Origin: Caballeronia sp. SEWSISQ10-4 2
GTDB taxonomy: Bacteria > Pseudomonadota > Gammaproteobacteria > Burkholderiales > Burkholderiaceae
Length of the DNA stretch: 64,000 nt
Direction: 5' to 3'
Assembly (NCBI RefSeq): GCF_030464885.1
Contig: NZ_JALPRJ010000015.1
Location: 1 to 64,000 of the forward strand
This document shows, piece after piece, positions 37,114-50,400 of this stretch; positions within the stretch are counted from its first letter, which is position 1, and every line of letters begins with the position of its first letter. A program made the translations under genes and the position numbers. The notes under the pieces were generated by a model, which ran no database searches, was not told the DNA's origin, and saw only the letters and a list, made by a program, of their open reading frames with translations.

Positions 37114-37398
37114 TGTATGGCAAAGACCCGGTGTTTTCCGGGTGCTTGCCCTTTGCCTCATAGCGACGCGTAACGCGTAATCCGCGGATAGCTGCCGGAA
37201 ACGGGAAGTTGGTGCCGGACTCCTCCAAAGCGGAAGCCGCGCTGTAGCGGTCGAGGTGCGCCTGTTGCATGCCGGTGCGAATTCCAGCGCTCGCGGACAG
37301 GTCGCCGATTCAGGTCCGAAGGCCTTGCGCAACACCCGGAGTCAGGGCGCCGCGCATCGTTCCTACAGGCCGGTTTGATGCATTACGTGCATTGCGCA

Positions 37399-37701
37399 TT
37401 ACGTCCGCGACAACTCGCGCGGTTCGACCTTGCGATCGATTTCACTGCGCGTTGGCAATGTTTTCAGGTCATACATGGCTTGGAGATTCAGCCAGAACTC
37501 AGGCGTTGAGTCGAAGTAGCGTGCAAGGCGATAGGCTGTGTCGGCCGTGACGCCGCGCCGTTCCTTCACGATTTCATGCAGACGCGTAGCGGGCACGTTC
37601 AGCGCCAGCCCCAGTGCGTTCACGCTCATTTCAAGCGGAACCAGATAATCTTCCCGCAATACCTCGCCCGGATGAACCGGACGCATGCCGTTCTTGGACA
37701 T
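37399..37701 (-). CDS. higA: HigA antitoxin (XRE family)
   Basis: A 100-residue antitoxin with the HigA signature MRPVHPGEVLREDYLVPLEMSVNALGLALNVPATRLHEIVKERRGVTADTAYRLARYFDSTPEFWLNLQ. The helix-turn-helix is at about 25-75. It follows higB by 12 bp, the toxin-first order usual for HigBA. It should neutralise HigB and repress the operon at the palindrome 38012-38028. Confidence 0.95.
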   Translation of the reverse strand: MSKNGMRPVHPGEVLREDYLVPLEMSVNALGLALNVPATRLHEIVKERRGVTADTAYRLARYFDSTPEFWLNLQAMYDLKTLPTRSEIDRKVEPRELSRT

Positions 37702-37713
37702 GTGCTTCCCTAT

Positions 37714-37992
37714 TCAGTGGTAGTCGATGATTTCGACGTCGACCGGACCCTTCGTCGTCCATTTGAAACAAACGCGCCATTGGCCGTTGATCCTGACGCT
37801 GAGCTGACCGCGCCGGTCGCCCGAAAGGGATTCGAGCCGGTTGCCGGGCGGCGATTTCAGATCGCGCAGTTCTACTGAGGCGTCCAGTGCACTGAGCCTT
37901 CTGATCGCGACATCAGCGATTGCCCGAAACCGTTTTGGCGCTCCGCCTTCGTAAAGTGCTTGAGTGTCCTTGCATCGGAACGTTCGTATCAT
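37714..37992 (-). CDS. higB: HigB toxin (RelE superfamily mRNA interferase)
   Basis: A 92-residue toxin, MIRTFRCKDTQALYEGG...RRLSALDASVELRDLKSPPGNRLESLSGDRRGQLSVRINGQWRVCFKW...VEIIDYH, a clear HigB of the plasmid-maintenance killer type that cleaves mRNA on the ribosome. I start it at ATG 37992, because the family begins there and the promoter lies just upstream; the longer frame runs back through the promoter. No lesion is seen, unlike the module at 2.4-3.0 kb. Confidence 0.95.
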   Translation of the reverse strand: MIRTFRCKDTQALYEGGAPKRFRAIADVAIRRLSALDASVELRDLKSPPGNRLESLSGDRRGQLSVRINGQWRVCFKWTTKGPVDVEIIDYH

Positions 37993-37999
37993 TATGTTT

Positions 38000-38028
38000 A
38001 TCGTATAACGTTTGACGTAATACGTCAA
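38000..38028 (-). promoter_or_regulatory. higBA promoter with operator palindrome
   Basis: TTGACG (38028-38023), 17 bp, TACGAT (38005-38000) on the minus strand. The perfect palindrome TTGACGTAATACGTCAA (38012-38028) covers the -35 and half of the spacer. The leader to higB is very short, under 10 nt. HigA binding here is expected from the family. Confidence 0.7.
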
Positions 38029-38042
38029 GGGTTGTGTGATGA

Positions 38043-38421
38043 ACCGTTGCAACGGCTGAGGCTGTGTTTTCGAAGGCAGATTGCCGTGTGGGTGAGTCTG
38101 GCGAGTATGAACTGCGACATTCGCGCGCGAAATCGTCCGAATGGCCAGCATGGTGGCTTGCGCCGTCGTTCTTCGCTTCGCCACGTCATCCGGGCTAAAG
38201 GAGTGGCTAAGAATTGTGTGGCAAACTTCGCGCTTGATCGCAGACGACCGGTGTGTCCGGCTCGCGCTTGATCGATGCGGTATGGATTGAGAAGGCGTTG
38301 TTATTGCCACCCTGGATCGACAGGGTCAGGTTATAAAAATGGCGCAAGTCGCAAGGTTCAGCTGCGCGTCGATTGCGCGATGTAAAGATCGAAGAACGTT
38401 AGAACGCTGAAAAGGAATCGC
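38043..38421. other. Gap between higBA and lolC
   Basis: About 380 bp without a supportable gene. TATAAA at 38332-38337 could be a lolC -10, but the nearest -35-like TTGCCA (38304-38309) is too far. Nothing else seen. Confidence 0.4.
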
Positions 38422-39675
38422 TTGAAACTTCCCTATGAATGGCAGATCGGCTGGCGCTATACCCGCGCCGGCAAACGCACCACCGGCAACGGTTTCATCT
38501 CGTTCATCGCGCTGGTATCGATGGCCGGCATCGCTCTCGGCGTCGCCGCGCTGATCGTGGTGCTCTCGGTGATGAACGGGTTCCAGAAAGAGGTCCGCGA
38601 CCGCATGCTGTCCGTGCTGGCGCACGTCGAGATATTCTCGCCGACCGGGTCCATGCCCAACTGGCAACTGACCGCGCAGGAAGCGCGCAAGAATCCGCAG
38701 GTGATTGGCGCGGCGCCGTATGTGGATGCGCAGGCCCTCCTGACGCGGCAAGGCGCCGTCAGCGGCGTGGCGTTGCGAGGCGTGGAGCCGTCGCTGGAAC
38801 CGCAAGTCTCCGATATTGGCAAGGAGATGCGGGGCGGCAAGCTCACCGATCTCGTGCCGGGCAGCTTCGGCATTGTGCTGGGCGCGGATCTGGCGACCAA
38901 TCTCGGCGTGACCACGGGCGACAAGATCACGCTCGTCGCACCCGAAGGCACGATCACGCCGGCGGGCATGCTCCCGCGGCTCAAGCAGTTCACCGTGGTC
39001 GGCGTGTTCGAGTCGGGACACTATGAATACGACTCCACGCTGGCGCTGATTTCCATCGCCGATGCGCAGGCGCTGTTCCGGCTGCCCGCGCCGTCGGGCG
39101 TGCGCTTAAAGCTGAAGGACATGCAGCGTGCACCGGAAGTCGCGCGGCAACTGTCGCGGACGCTTTCCGGCGACCTTTATATCCGCGACTGGACGCAGCA
39201 GAACAAGACCTGGTTCTCGGCCGTGCAGATCGAAAAACGCATGATGTTCATTATCCTGACGCTGATTATTGCGGTGGCGGCGTTCAATCTGGTGTCGTCG
39301 CTGGTGATGACCGTGACCGACAAACAAGCGGACATCGCCATTCTTCGGACACTGGGCGCGCAGCCCGGTTCGATCATGAAGATTTTCGTGATCCAGGGCG
39401 TGACGATTGGCTTCATTGGCACGGCGATCGGCGTGTCGCTGGGGTGTCTTATCGCGTGGAGCATTCCGTGGCTCGTGCCCATGATCGAGCATTTGATCGG
39501 CGTGCAGTTCCTGCCGCCATCGGTATATTTCATCAGCGAATTGCCGTCTGAACTCGTCCCCGCCGACGTCGCGCGGATCGGCCTTATCGCTTTCGTATTG
39601 TCATCGCTCGCGACGCTCTATCCGAGCTGGCGCGGCGCGAAGGTTCGTCCGGCGGAGGCGTTGCGCTATGAGTGA
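38422..39675 (+). CDS. lolC: LolC/E-type lipoprotein-releasing permease
   Basis: A 417-residue inner-membrane subunit of the Lol ABC transporter, which extracts outer-membrane lipoproteins for LolA. Topology is typical: one membrane helix near 27-50 ([31 protein letters not shown]), a large periplasmic domain to about 270, then three helices ([55 protein letters not shown]). The start codon is TTG (38422), with AAAGGAA 5 bp upstream, giving [15 protein letters not shown]. Its end overlaps lolD by 8 bp. Confidence 0.95.
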   Translation: MKLPYEWQIGWRYTRAGKRTTGNGFISFIALVSMAGIALGVAALIVVLSVMNGFQKEVRDRMLSVLAHVEIFSPTGSMPNWQLTAQEARKNPQVIGAAPYVDAQALLTRQGAVSGVALRGVEPSLEPQVSDIGKEMRGGKLTDLVPGSFGIVLGADLATNLGVTTGDKITLVAPEGTITPAGMLPRLKQFTVVGVFESGHYEYDSTLALISIADAQALFRLPAPSGVRLKLKDMQRAPEVARQLSRTLSGDLYIRDWTQQNKTWFSAVQIEKRMMFIILTLIIAVAAFNLVSSLVMTVTDKQADIAILRTLGAQPGSIMKIFVIQGVTIGFIGTAIGVSLGCLIAWSIPWLVPMIEHLIGVQFLPPSVYFISELPSELVPADVARIGLIAFVLSSLATLYPSWRGAKVRPAEALRYE

Positions 39676-40375
39676 TAACAACAACGGCATCGTGCTGGAA
39701 GCATCGGCGATTTCGAAGACTTTCGTGCAGGGCGGCTTCAACGTGCAAGTGCTGGACAACGCGGAACTGCAGGTCCGGCGCGGTGAGAAGCTGGCGATCG
39801 TCGGCGCGTCGGGATCGGGGAAAAGCACGTTGCTTCACGTGCTCGGCGGTCTCGATGAACCGAGCGCCGGCAAGGTTTCACTGCTGGGCAAACCGTTCAC
39901 CGCATTGCGCGAACGCGAACGCAACGAGCTGCGCAATCGCGCGCTGGGTTTCGTGTATCAGTTCCATCATTTGCTGGCCGAATTCAGCGCGCTCGATAAC
40001 GTCGCCATGCCGCTGCGGATTCGCCGCCTGAGCGAAGCCGATGCACGCGAGCAGGCCATGACGATACTCGAGCGCGTCGGTATCGGCCATCGGGCAAAAC
40101 ATCGCCCGGGCGAGCTGTCGGGCGGCGAGCGTCAGCGCGTGGCAATCGCCCGCGCGCTGGTCACGCATCCGGCATGCGTGCTCGCCGATGAGCCGACCGG
40201 CAATCTCGACGGCGCCACCGCGGACACTGTGTTCAACTTGATGCTGGAGTTGTCGGAGACGCTGGAAACGAGCTTCGTGATCGTCACGCACGATCCCGAT
40301 CTCGCCGCGCGTTGCGACCGGATCATGCGCTTGCGCGACGGCGTGCTGTTCGAGGAGCCGGTCGTTCCCGTTTAA
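39668..40375 (+). CDS. lolD: LolD lipoprotein-releasing ATPase
   Basis: A 235-residue ABC ATPase that powers LolC/E. Walker [11 protein letters not shown]-loop [10 protein letters not shown] (the LolD-specific stretch), signature [15 protein letters not shown] and Walker [13 protein letters not shown] are present. It starts inside the 3' end of lolC, so the two are translationally coupled. Confidence 0.97.
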   Translation: MSDNNNGIVLEASAISKTFVQGGFNVQVLDNAELQVRRGEKLAIVGASGSGKSTLLHVLGGLDEPSAGKVSLLGKPFTALRERERNELRNRALGFVYQFHHLLAEFSALDNVAMPLRIRRLSEADAREQAMTILERVGIGHRAKHRPGELSGGERQRVAIARALVTHPACVLADEPTGNLDGATADTVFNLMLELSETLETSFVIVTHDPDLAARCDRIMRLRDGVLFEEPVVPV

Positions 40376-40391
40376 CCGCCGAGGAGGTTTC

Positions 40392-41180
40392 ATGTGGATC
40401 GATACCCACTGCCATCTCGATGCATCCGAGTTCGATGCCGACCGCGATGACGTCGCGGCATCGGCGTTGAAAGAGGGTGTGCAGCGGATCGTGATTCCGG
40501 GCGTGGAGCGCGAGAACTTCGACCGCGTGCGCGAGCTTGCGCACCGGATTGAAGGGGGGGCTTACGCGCTCGGCATTCATCCTTTGTTCACGCCGCGTGC
40601 GCAGGACGACGATCTGCGCGTGTTGCGCGAGCAGATTGCCGCGAGCATGGGTGATCCGCGTTTTGTGGGTATCGGCGAGATCGGGCTGGATTATTTCGTA
40701 CCCGGCCTCGACGATGCGCGTCAAACTTTCTTCTATTTTGAGCAGCTCAAGCTCGCGCGTGATTTCGATTTGCCGGTGATCTGCCATGTGCGCAAGTCGC
40801 AGGACAAAGTGCTCAAGGGCCTGCGCATGTTTTCCGTCAAGCTCGGTATCGCGCATGCGTTCAACGGCAGTTTTCAGCAGGCCGAAGCGTTCATCGCACA
40901 AGGCATGCGCCTGGGTTTCGGCGGCAATCTCACCTTCGAACGCGCACGCCAGATTCGACGTCTGGCCGCAGAGTTGCCGCTGGCCGCGATCGTGCTCGAA
41001 ACCGATGCACCCGATATCGCGCCTTCATGGCTCTACAAGCATCGCAATGCGCCGGATCAGGTGCCCGGTATCGCGCGGGTGCTTGCAGAATTGCGCGGCA
41101 TCGACAGAGAAACGCTTTCTCTAGGCACAACGGCTAACGCGCACGCCGCGTTGCCGCGGCTCGGCCTTATTTCCGCATAA
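40392..41180 (+). CDS. TatD-family metal-dependent hydrolase
   Basis: A 262-residue TIM-barrel hydrolase of the TatD/YcfH group, predicted DNase or exonuclease. It has the metal motif DTHCHLDASEFD at the start, the GEIGLDYF motif, PVICHVRKS, HAFNGS and ETDAPDIAP. GGAGG lies 6 bp before ATG. It starts 16 bp after lolD, probably one operon. The YcfH and TatD paralogues cannot be told apart here. Confidence 0.93.
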   Translation: MWIDTHCHLDASEFDADRDDVAASALKEGVQRIVIPGVERENFDRVRELAHRIEGGAYALGIHPLFTPRAQDDDLRVLREQIAASMGDPRFVGIGEIGLDYFVPGLDDARQTFFYFEQLKLARDFDLPVICHVRKSQDKVLKGLRMFSVKLGIAHAFNGSFQQAEAFIAQGMRLGFGGNLTFERARQIRRLAAELPLAAIVLETDAPDIAPSWLYKHRNAPDQVPGIARVLAELRGIDRETLSLGTTANAHAALPRLGLISA

Positions 41181-41273
41181 TCAGTTCCTCGTTTTCATTC
41201 GATTGCAGGCATTGAAGGGACCGTTTCTCCCTTCGATGCGTTTGCGCTCGCGTCGGGTTTTTGAGGAGCGGGC

Positions 41274-43890
41274 GTGCGAGGTATCTTGATCGGCTTTGCG
41301 CTGGGAATCGCGTGCTTGCAGCAACAGGCCGCGTTGCCGGGCGTATATGTATTGTGTGCGCGCTTGTGCTCATGCTTGGGCTTGTCTGCGCGCTCGCGTT
41401 TTGCTTCCACCAGTTTCGCGCGGTATCGATGATTGCGGCTGCGTTTGTTGTCGGTTTCGGTTATGCCGCCTGGCGAGCGGACACGCGCTTGCAGCGCGCG
41501 TTGCCCGTCGCGTTCGAGAATCGCAATATCGAGCTGACCGGGTTCGTGCGCGGATTGCCGCTACAAGGCGCCGACGGCACACGGTTCCTGTTTGAAGCCG
41601 AATCGAACGATGCCGCGTTGACGAACTTTGCGCGTGTCGTGCAACTGTCGTGGATGGCCGTCGATGCATCCAAACGCGGTCCTGCCGCCGCGCCGCCGCC
41701 TGCTCTGTGTGCCGGTCAGCGATGGACGCTGGTCGCACGATTAAAACGTCCGTTTGGCAACGCAAATTTTCGTGGCCGCGATGCCGAAGCGGCGCTGCTT
41801 GCCCGCAATATTCGCGCGACCGGTTACGTATCGGCGCCGGGTGCGGCGCGGCGATTGCCCACGGACGCACATGGCTTTGCGCTGACGATCGACCGCTGGC
41901 GTGCGCGGTTACGCGAAAGGGTTCTAACGTCGCTCGACGGCGCGCCGCATCGAGGAATCGTGGTGGCGCTGGCGGTCGGCGCGCAAGACGTCGTCAGCGA
42001 CGCCGACTGGACCTTGCTGCGCGCGACGGGCACGAGTCATCTCGTGGCAATTTCCGGGCTGCACAGTGGCTTTGTCGCGCGCCTCGCGGCGCTTTTGAGC
42101 GGCGGGTTATGGCGACGTGTCCGCTGGCGCGGGTTGCCCGCACCGCTGATCGTGTCCGCGCAAAAAGCGGCAGCGGCCGGCGCGGCGGTATTTGCCGCGT
42201 TCTACGCAGCGCTCGCGGGCTTCAACGTCCGCGCACAACGGTCGATGTGGATGCTGTGTTTCGTCGCGCTCGCGGTACTGAGCGGCCGGCGGCCTGCGTC
42301 TTCTCTGGCGCTCGCGTGGGCGCTGGCGGTGGCGCTGGTGCTGTTCGCCGATCCGTGGGCCGTGACGGCGGCGGGATTCTGGCTGTCGTTCTGCGCCGTG
42401 GCGGCAATCCTGTTCGCGATTGCATCGCGGGGACGCAGGGCATCGGTCGGATTCGCGGAGGAATTCGCGGTACCTCAGGCAAACGAGGATCCAACCTCGA
42501 GCGAACCCGGCGACGAAACTGAAGTTCGGCCACGCCTCCAGATTCGCGATCGCCTTGGCGATGTGACCCGGCGAATCGGCATTCGTCTGCTCGCGTGGCT
42601 CAAACGCACGATCCGGCGTATCGGCCGCGCAATCGCATCCAGCGCGCGCGTGCAGTACGCAATAACGATCGGTCTTGCGCCGCTCACCGCGTACTGGTTC
42701 TTCCAGATTCCATTGCTGGGACCGCTCGCCAACGCGTTCGCTATTCCGTGGATCAGCTTTCTTGTCACGCCTGTAGTGCTCGTGGCTGTCTTGCTGCCAG
42801 CGCCGCTCGACGTACTTGCGTACCGCGCCGCGCATGGCTTATTAACCCCGATGTTCGACGCGCTCGCCCATTTGTCGGGACCGGCATGGACCCTCTGGCG
42901 TTTGCCGCAGCCGGACGGTTTTGCGCTTGCAGCGGCGGCGTTCGGGGTGATATGGGCGCTTGCTCCCCGCGGCTGGCCACTGCGGTTCGCCGCGCCGCTG
43001 ACGTGGTTGCCGCTGGCGTTCCCTGTGTCACACGCGCCGCCAAACGGCGCGTTTCGCGTGACGGCGCTGGACATCGTCCAAGGTTCTGCCATTGTCGTCG
43101 AAACCATGCATCACACCTTGCTGTTCGACGCCGGCCCGGGTCCCGAATCCACCCGCGCGGGCGAACGCATCGTCGTGCCATACCTGTTCGCCCGCGGCCT
43201 TTTCACCCTCGACACCCTGATGGTCAGCCATTTCGATTCCGATCACTCAGGCGGTGCGCCCGCGGTGCTGGAGAGTATTCGCGTCCGGCAATTCCTGGCG
43301 TCGTTGCGCCCGCGCGAGGCGCTGTGGAGAGCGGCACATGAAAGTGGCAGCGCTTTGTTGCGCTGCGTCGCGGGGCAGCGCTGGCAATGGGACGGCGTGG
43401 TTTTCGACGTGCTGTGGCCGCCGGGCGGACCGCTCGCGCCCAAACCGAACGCGACTTCATGCGTGCTGAACGTGACGAGCGCCGCGGGGCGCTCGGCGCT
43501 GCTGGCCGCTGACATTGAAGCCGACGTCGAGCGCCAGTTGTAGCAACTCGGGCAACGTGACGCCGATCTACTTCGGGCCGATGTGCTGGTGGTACCGCAT
43601 CACGGCAGCAAGACGTCCTCGACTGAAGCTTTCCTCGACGCCGCGAAGCCGCGCATCGCAGTATTTCAGGTAGGCTACCGCAACCGTTTTAACCATCCGC
43701 ACCCGACGGTTTTCGCGCGGTATCGACTGCGTGATATCGAGTTGTCTCGCAGCGACGAAGACGGTGCGGCGCGTATGGATGTCGCCGCGGAGGTCTCCAT
43801 CGAACGTTTCAGGCAGACGCACGCGCGCTACTGGATGGGACGGTGGACGGGACTTGGAACACGAGACATTAAGAAAGAGAGGGCACGGCG
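41274..43890 (+). pseudogene. comEC: comEC/rec2 DNA-uptake channel, broken in at least two places
   Basis: ComEC carries single-stranded DNA across the inner membrane in natural transformation. GTG 41274 with GAGGAG upstream begins the family N-terminus VRGILIGFALGIACLQQQAALPG. That frame ends at TGA 41430, while the rest of the protein (CALVLMLGLVCALAF onward) is in another frame, so a base is lost near 41340-41365. The long frame then encodes the DUF4131 region, the competence membrane domain (GTSHLVAISGLHSGF) and the metallo-beta-lactamase domain (SHFDSDHSGG). It meets an amber TAG at 43541-43543. Reading through gives the missing VLVVPHHGSKTSSTEAFLD. Finally no in-frame stop is found before the next gene. 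Loss of competence is the likely result. Confidence 0.85.
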
Positions 43891-43891
43891 C

Positions 43892-44767
43892 TTGAAAGAC
43901 ATCCTGCATTTTTCGCACGCGAACGGGTTTCCCGCATCGACATACCGGACGATCTTCGCCGAACTCGCCGACGACTACGAGATTCGCGCGGTCGAGTGTT
44001 TCGGTCACGATCCGCGCTTCCCGGTGACGCGTGACTGGCCGCATCTGGTGGATCAACTGCTCGAGGACATCGACGCCAGGCGCCCGGACGACGCGAAAGT
44101 GTGGCTCGTCGGGCATTCGCTGGGCGGTTATCTGTCGCTGATGGCGGCGCTCAAGCGGCCGCAATGGGTGAAGGGCGTCGTGATGCTGGATTCGCCGGTG
44201 ATTGCCGGCTGGCGCAGCAATTTGCTGCGCATATCGCAATGGACCGGGCTCGACACGCGGCTTTCGCCCGCCGCCGCGACTAAAAACCGGCGTACGCACT
44301 GGCCGAGCCGGGAAGACGCGTGGCGCCACTTTCACGCAAAAAGCGCCTTTGCCCGCTGGGACGAGCGGATGCTGTCGGATTACATTGACTTCGCGATTCC
44401 GGCGGAGGCGGGCAGCGGGGGTGGCCTGAACAACATGAGCGGCATGCATGAAGCCGCGAGCCCGATCAATAGCCCCCGCAAGCTCGCTTTCGATCGCGAG
44501 GTCGAATTCCGCATCTACAAGACATTGCCGCGCACCCTCGGTGCGCGGGTCGCGCATGGCGTGCCGGTGCCGGTTGGTTTTATCGCGGGAACGCATTCGA
44601 AGGAAGTGCGGCAGGTCGGGCTGGACATGACGCGGCGTATTGCGGGCGGGCATCTCGAGTGGATCGAGGGCAGTCATTTGTTTCCGATGGAACACCCGGT
44701 GGAAACGGCGCGCGCATTGCAGCGCACGCTTAACGGGCTGCGAGGACCGCGACAAGAGAACGTCTAA
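43892..44767 (+). CDS. Alpha/beta hydrolase, unknown substrate
   Basis: A 291-residue serine hydrolase, starting KDILHFSHANGFPASTYRTIFAELADDYEIRAV. The nucleophile elbow is GHSLGGY and the likely catalytic His is in EGSHLFPMEHP. The start is taken as TTG 43892, because the conserved fold begins there and GAGAGGG lies about 12 bp upstream. However, the frame is open back to 43544 through the C-terminal end of the broken comEC, so a fused product from an upstream start (for example GTG or ATG near 43580) cannot be excluded. It lies directly upstream of pyrG. Confidence 0.85.
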   Translation: MKDILHFSHANGFPASTYRTIFAELADDYEIRAVECFGHDPRFPVTRDWPHLVDQLLEDIDARRPDDAKVWLVGHSLGGYLSLMAALKRPQWVKGVVMLDSPVIAGWRSNLLRISQWTGLDTRLSPAAATKNRRTHWPSREDAWRHFHAKSAFARWDERMLSDYIDFAIPAEAGSGGGLNNMSGMHEAASPINSPRKLAFDREVEFRIYKTLPRTLGARVAHGVPVPVGFIAGTHSKEVRQVGLDMTRRIAGGHLEWIEGSHLFPMEHPVETARALQRTLNGLRGPRQENV

Positions 44768-44820
44768 GCCACATCCCAGCCGCCGATAAACCCGCGATCG
44801 AGGCCCGCCGCGCGATGTAA

Positions 44821-47480
<2,660 letters not shown>

Positions 47481-47563
47481 GGACGCTGCGAACGCCGCTT
47501 GCTTTTAAGCGTGAGCGTTCGCTCAGCATCAACATCCGCAACGCATCGGCCAAGAGGAGTGTC

Positions 47564-47862
47564 ATGACGAAGGTTACGTCTTCATGAACGCGAACGTCAC
47601 CGGCCCCGAGAAATTTGCCGCTTATCAGCCACTATCAATGCAGGCGATTGAAGCATACGGTGGTAAGTTTCTGGTGCGTCGCGCACAGAGCGAGGCGCTC
47701 GAAGAATCAATGTGCCCACCCTCGGTCGTACTCGAATGTGCTGACTAATGTGCTGACAACGAGACGGCCAAAAAATGGTATCACTTCGCACAATACGAAG
47801 CGGCGCGCCACGTGCGAGCGGGCGCAGCAGAACTGAACATGAAGGTGGTCGTTGGCCTCTGA
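47564..47862 (+). pseudogene. DUF1330 family protein, two lesions
   Basis: GAGGAG and ATG 47564 begin MTK, but the next base shifts the frame and gives TGA at 47585. In the frame starting at 47572 the rest reads GYVFMNANVTGPEKFAAYQ, then LSMQAIEAYGGKFLVRRAQSEALEE, the recognisable DUF1330 pattern. It meets a TAA at 47746-47748 and continues to a final TGA at 47860-47862 (ETAKKWYHFAQYEAARHVRAGAA). The TAA lies inside a 12-bp tandem duplication (AATGTGCTGACT at 47735-47746, nearly repeated at 47747-47758). DUF1330 proteins are small dimeric proteins of unknown role, common between kdsA and eno in this group. Both lesions must be undone for a full product of about 98 residues. Confidence 0.85.
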
Positions 47863-47910
47863 AGCCGCGTGCTCGCGCGCCGGCAAGATGTTAACCGACC
47901 TGCTGTCTGA

Positions 47911-49224
<1,314 letters not shown>

Positions 49225-49350
49225 AGCTTCGGTCGGAATGGACGTTAGTCCGGACGGCCGCCGATTTATTCAGTCCGCTGCCTCGTGTTCAGATGAATGC
49301 GAGGCAGCGCCAAATTCAGTTGAAGTGTTAGCGTTTTTCTCGCCTCTTAA

Positions 49351-49806
49351 ATGCGGATTGTCACCTTTGTTCTGATGCTGCTGCTGGCGATGATCCAGTA
49401 TCCGCTGTGGTGGGGACACGGTGGCTGGTTGCGCGTCCACGAACTGCAGCAGCAACTGCTCAACCAGACGAAGAAAAATGTCGACCTGAAGTTGCGGAAC
49501 GAACGTGTGCAGGGCGAAGTGGCGGACTTGCAGAACGGCACTGCGGCTGTTGAAGAACGGGCGCGTTACGAGATGGGCATGATGAAAGACAGCGAGGCAT
49601 TCGTGCAGTTCGTCTCGCCGAACTCTCCGGCTCCTGCTAATTCGGTGAACGCGCAATCGGCTGTGTCCACGCGGGGGCAAGTGTCTGCAGCGCCGCTGCG
49701 CGTGGTGCCAAATCCAGTGTCGCGTTCGAAGGAAGAGCGGCGCGCGTTCGAACGGCAAGCGACCCAGGACAAACTGGACGCGGCCAAGAAGAAGCAGGGT
49801 GGCTAG
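49351..49806 (+). CDS. ftsB: FtsB cell-division protein
   Basis: A 151-residue bitopic division protein, partner of FtsL and FtsQ. One membrane helix at about 3-20 ([20 protein letters not shown]) is followed by a coiled coil (about 28-70, [30 protein letters not shown]). [10 protein letters not shown] is the conserved end of the family. The tail of about 70 residues (Pro/Ser/Gln, then Lys/Arg-rich) is longer than the E. coli protein of 103 residues and typical for the group. Confidence 0.93.
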   Translation: MRIVTFVLMLLLAMIQYPLWWGHGGWLRVHELQQQLLNQTKKNVDLKLRNERVQGEVADLQNGTAAVEERARYEMGMMKDSEAFVQFVSPNSPAPANSVNAQSAVSTRGQVSAAPLRVVPNPVSRSKEERRAFERQATQDKLDAAKKKQGG

Positions 49807-49839
49807 CGTTCAGTTCGAAAATCGAAGCAAAGCATGTAG

Positions 49840-49873
49840 AAAAGCCGTTGCAACGTGAGTTGAAACGGCTTTT
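49840..49873. terminator. Terminator of ftsB, copy 3 of the repeated hairpin family
   Basis: Arms 49840-49854 and 49859-49873 with loop GTGA and one internal mismatch, T run on the plus strand. Its centre AACGTGAGTTGAAACGG matches 18399-18430 closely. It lies between convergent genes. Confidence 0.85.
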
Positions 49874-49919
49874 TGTTGTGCGCCATGGCTTTGCTGCCAA
49901 ACAATACGCGTCCGGGACG

Positions 49920-50279
49920 CTACCAATAATATCCCGGGTATCCGTAGCCGAAGCCCGTGCCCCAGCGGTTGCCCCAGCCACCGCTGGAGTATCCGCCGTA
50001 CACCGTGACCGGCGCGCGATAGTATTGCCAGTACGCCTGTGCGGCGGCATCGGCGGCCATTGCCTGTTGCTGTTCGGCCAGCACTTGCCGGTCGATCTGG
50101 TTGTAACGCTCCTGCTCGTCCTTCGACAGCGGCTGCGGCGCCTGATTCTGCGGGGCCGGTAACCGGCTATAAATTGGCGATGGCCCCGGCGGGTCCATCA
50201 TGCAACCGCCGAGCGCGAGGAGCGTCGCGCCGGACAACGCGACGACCAGTTTCTTCGATACACATCCCAAGGGTTTCAT
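49920..50279 (-). CDS. Small lipoprotein, function unknown
   Basis: A 119-residue protein from ATG 50279, with GGAGG just upstream. The signal peptide ends in the lipobox LALGGC (lipidated Cys26). The middle is Pro/Gln-rich with a helical KDEQERYNQIDRQVLAEQQQAMA segment, and the C-terminus is Tyr/Gly/Trp-rich (VYGGYSSGGWGNRWGTGFGYGYPGYYW). No family is known to me. Confidence 0.8.
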   Translation of the reverse strand: MKPLGCVSKKLVVALSGATLLALGGCMMDPPGPSPIYSRLPAPQNQAPQPLSKDEQERYNQIDRQVLAEQQQAMAADAAAQAYWQYYRAPVTVYGGYSSGGWGNRWGTGFGYGYPGYYW

Positions 50280-50400
50280 TTCGACCTCCAGCGGGCCGGA
50301 CACTAAGCGGACACGGATCATGCCACGTCGCAGGACGTCAAACATCCATCCTGCGACGTCTTGTTACAGAGGCAGCGACGACACGGACTTAATGCCGTTG

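Noticed and set aside
41261-41273. TTG 41261 as the comEC start in the long frame
   Set aside because: It overlaps the GAGGAG ribosome site of GTG 41274, and its N-terminal residues do not look like ComEC, while the GTG frame does.
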